A stretch of DNA of 64,000 nucleotides from NCBI RefSeq assembly GCF_000384395.1, contig NZ_ARWE01000001.1, forward strand, positions 1,762,894-1,826,893. The letters are read 5' to 3'. The notes beneath the pieces were generated by a model. It saw only the letters and a list, made by a program, of their open reading frames with translations. It did no database searches and was not told the DNA's origin. Shown here piece after piece: positions 62,614-64,000 of this stretch (its first letter is position 1; every line of letters starts with the position of its first letter). The stretch comes from Geopsychrobacter electrodiphilus DSM 16401. GTDB taxonomy: Bacteria; Desulfobacterota; Desulfuromonadia; Desulfuromonadales; Geopsychrobacteraceae. The position numbers and the translations under genes are program-made.

Positions 62614-63369
62614 TTGAACACGTTATTAATTGTAGCTGTTGTCTTAATCGTTCTTGGTTTTCTTGCTGTATTTTTACAGAAACAAACATCCGCTTCTCCA
62701 TCAGCGCTGACATTTAAAAGTCGAGGTGAGCTTTTTACACCCGCCGAACGCTCTTTTCTCGGAGTTTTGCAGCAAGCCGTTGGAGATGAGTTTTCCATCT
62801 TCGGCAAGGTTCGTCTCGGTGATTTGATCAAGCCGAGCAGTGGCTTAAACCCAAGCCAACGACTATCTACCTTGAACAAAATCAACCTCAAGCATATCGA
62901 TTTTCTGATTTGCCGCGCCGACAATTTGGCTTTTGTGGCCGCAGTAGAACTTGATGATAAATCTCACCGGCGCAAGGATAGAAGTGAGCGGGACGTTTTT
63001 GTTGATCAGGCATTAAGCTCAGCCGAAATCCCGATTGTTCGGTTCGCGGCCCAAAAGAGCTACGAGTTGACCGACGTTAAACAGAGAATTGCTGCCGTAA
63101 CAAATAGTACATTGGCTGAGTCTTCGGTTACGCCGCCCACCGAGGAGTTCTCTCTTGGCAATCAAATACAACCAGGAGTCGAACAAAGTGTGAATGATTT
63201 TCACATGCAGCCTGATGAGGTGAGTCAATCTCCTGCCGTGCTAACCTGTCCTGCATGTCAGTCTGTAATGGTAAAGCGCCAGGCAAAAAAAGGTGCAAAC
63301 GCAGGGAATTGGTTCTGGGCCTGTTCGACATTCCCTAAATGTCGCAAAGTGATTGCGATTGAAAGTTGA
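62614..63369 (+). CDS. DUF2726/topoisomerase-type zinc-finger membrane protein
   Basis: A 251-residue protein with one N-terminal membrane helix (TLLIVAVVLIVLGFLAVFL), a DUF2726 domain (LFTPAERSFLGVLQQAVGDEFSIFGKVRLGDLI then HIDFLICRADNLAFVAAVELDDKSH) and a C-terminal four-cysteine finger (CPACQSVMVKR...WFWACSTFPKCRKVI), as in topoisomerase C-terminal fingers. DUF2726 resembles restriction-like nuclease folds (D...E-x-D). TTG 62614 has GAGGAGG upstream. Cellular role unknown; may concern DNA. Confidence 0.82.
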   Translation: MNTLLIVAVVLIVLGFLAVFLQKQTSASPSALTFKSRGELFTPAERSFLGVLQQAVGDEFSIFGKVRLGDLIKPSSGLNPSQRLSTLNKINLKHIDFLICRADNLAFVAAVELDDKSHRRKDRSERDVFVDQALSSAEIPIVRFAAQKSYELTDVKQRIAAVTNSTLAESSVTPPTEEFSLGNQIQPGVEQSVNDFHMQPDEVSQSPAVLTCPACQSVMVKRQAKKGANAGNWFWACSTFPKCRKVIAIES

Positions 63370-63675
63370 TTATTTAAATTTGGATTGAGGAGGGTAGGGT
63401 GATCGATGGCACTGAGAACCGGTTGGACACGACAACTGTCAGATATAAATCTGTTTTCTTTTCCCAATATATCCGGAAAAAATATCTAGAGAGATGGTTC
63501 GGCTACTCGGGTCAGTTGTGACTTTTTGTGTCACAAGTAGATGTTAGTAATTTAGGCATAAAAAACACAAAATGTTGTGTGCTCCAAAGTTCGACCAGTA
63601 TAAGTTGTGTGCGCAATCGTATTTTGCTAGATTGAGCAGTCAAAAATATCTGTTCTCAAACAAGGGAATAATTAT
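63370..63675. other. 306-base intergenic region with short repeats
   Basis: Holds a direct repeat GTTGTGTGC at 63574-63582 and 63604-63612 and an inverted pair TTGTGAC...GTCACAA near 63518-63538. No gene was seen. These might be operators for the desulfurase gene that follows. Confidence 0.45.
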
Positions 63676-64000
63676 TTGTCTATAAAGAAATTCCATGAAA
63701 TTTACCTTGATAATAATGCAACAACCCGCTCCCTGCCTGAGGTGCAAGATTCAGTTATGGGGGTTCTTGGACAATCCTTTGGCAACCCTTCTAGCGCTCA
63801 CTCCCTCGGAGGACGGGTCCGGAAAAAAATCTCTTTAGCCAGAGATTATGTCGCATTATTGATTGGGGCCCCCCCTTCCCAACTTATCTTTACTAGCGGT
63901 GGAACCGAAGCAAACAATTTGGTGCTTTCTTCTGTAACTAGAGGAGTGGCCAAACAAGCAAGGATAATAACAAGCCAGGTTGAGCACTCCTCTGTTTTGG
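63676..64000 (+). CDS. cysteine desulfurase, N-terminal part (runs off the window)
   Basis: The first 108 residues of a NifS/IscS-type enzyme. It starts at TTG 63676 with AAGGGAA upstream. Motifs seen: IYLDNNATTRSLPEV, SFGNPSSAHSLGGRVRKKI, and LIFTSGGTEANNLVL (PLP-phosphate loop), ending at VEHSSVL. The catalytic cysteine is beyond the window. It follows a DUF2726 gene and could belong to an iron-sulfur, tRNA-thiolation or DNA-phosphorothioation (dndA) locus; this cannot be told here. Confidence 0.9.
   Translation, partial: MSIKKFHEIYLDNNATTRSLPEVQDSVMGVLGQSFGNPSSAHSLGGRVRKKISLARDYVALLIGAPPSQLIFTSGGTEANNLVLSSVTRGVAKQARIITSQVEHSSVL

Noticed and set aside
62544-62924. 126-codon minus-strand frame opposite the DUF2726 gene
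   Set aside because: It is antisense to a gene with a clear ribosome site and domain match, and its composition is that of a reverse-frame shadow.
1-64000. CRISPR arrays, insertion sequences, prophage genes
   Set aside because: No spaced direct-repeat array, transposase, integrase or phage structural gene was recognised anywhere in the window.

Overview
The window looks like chromosomal DNA from an anaerobic, respiring member of the Desulfuromonadales/Geobacterales (Desulfuromonas, Pelobacter or Geobacter type). The main reasons are a GeoRSP-type radical SAM/SPASM locus with a YedE-type transporter, a tmRNA tag ending ADTDVRYALAA, many periplasmic lipoproteins with redox partners, GGDEF and sigma-54 regulators, and frequent TTG/GTG starts. 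The assignment rests on gene content only; no alignment was run.

Region 1 (1-5.9 kb) is housekeeping plus regulation: the tail of a cysteine desulfurase, mnmA and mtaB (tRNA thiolation), a YkgJ-type cysteine-cluster protein, a GAF-GGDEF diguanylate cyclase and an NtrC-type sigma-54 activator with an unusual GAFSGA loop. Region 2 (6.0-19.1 kb) is the most interesting part. A good -24/-12 promoter candidate at 5981-5996, just after the activator, precedes about 15 tightly packed or overlapping genes. They encode an ethylbenzene-dehydrogenase-type haem lipoprotein, a carboxypeptidase-regulatory-like lipoprotein, a HEAT-repeat lipoprotein, a NapH/NosR-like membrane ferredoxin, two periplasmic binding-protein-like proteins, two parallel beta-helix proteins, a TPR protein, a YedE transporter, a PqqD-type chaperone, a radical SAM/SPASM enzyme, an unlisted 18-residue peptide (16527-16583), a SPASM-only partner and a selenocysteine-lyase/cysteine-desulfurase-like enzyme. 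I read this as a RiPP-type peptide-modification system tied to a cell-envelope redox or selenium/sulfur process.

Region 3 (19.1-27.7 kb) is core genome: PhoH-type ATPase, tsaD, DUF2062, rsmA, a probable 6S RNA, panB-panC, an amidohydrolase, an RseC-like protein, smpB and ssrA.

Region 4 (27.64-59.20 kb) is a catabolic island of about 31.6 kb lying exactly between the 3' end of ssrA and a second copy of that 3' end (17 of 18 bases identical). It has an IclR regulator and a minus-strand set of acyl-CoA genes (enoyl-CoA hydratases, hydroxyacyl-CoA dehydrogenases, thiolase, CoA-transferase, universal stress protein, nitronate-monooxygenase-like enzyme). Divergent from these are an acyl-CoA dehydrogenase, a complete LivKHMGF-type ABC importer, a thioesterase and a ThDP enzyme. 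A TAXI-TRAP importer, SDR, two-subunit CoA-transferase, second thiolase, an unknown membrane protein and an MFS carrier follow. Together they suggest import, CoA activation, beta-oxidation and thiolytic cleavage of one or two organic acids that cannot be named from sequence. No integrase is present.

Region 5 (59.2-64 kb) holds secreted MsrB and MsrA, a secreted Cache-domain protein, a SatP-type acetate carrier, a DUF2726/zinc-finger membrane protein and the start of another cysteine desulfurase that runs off the window.
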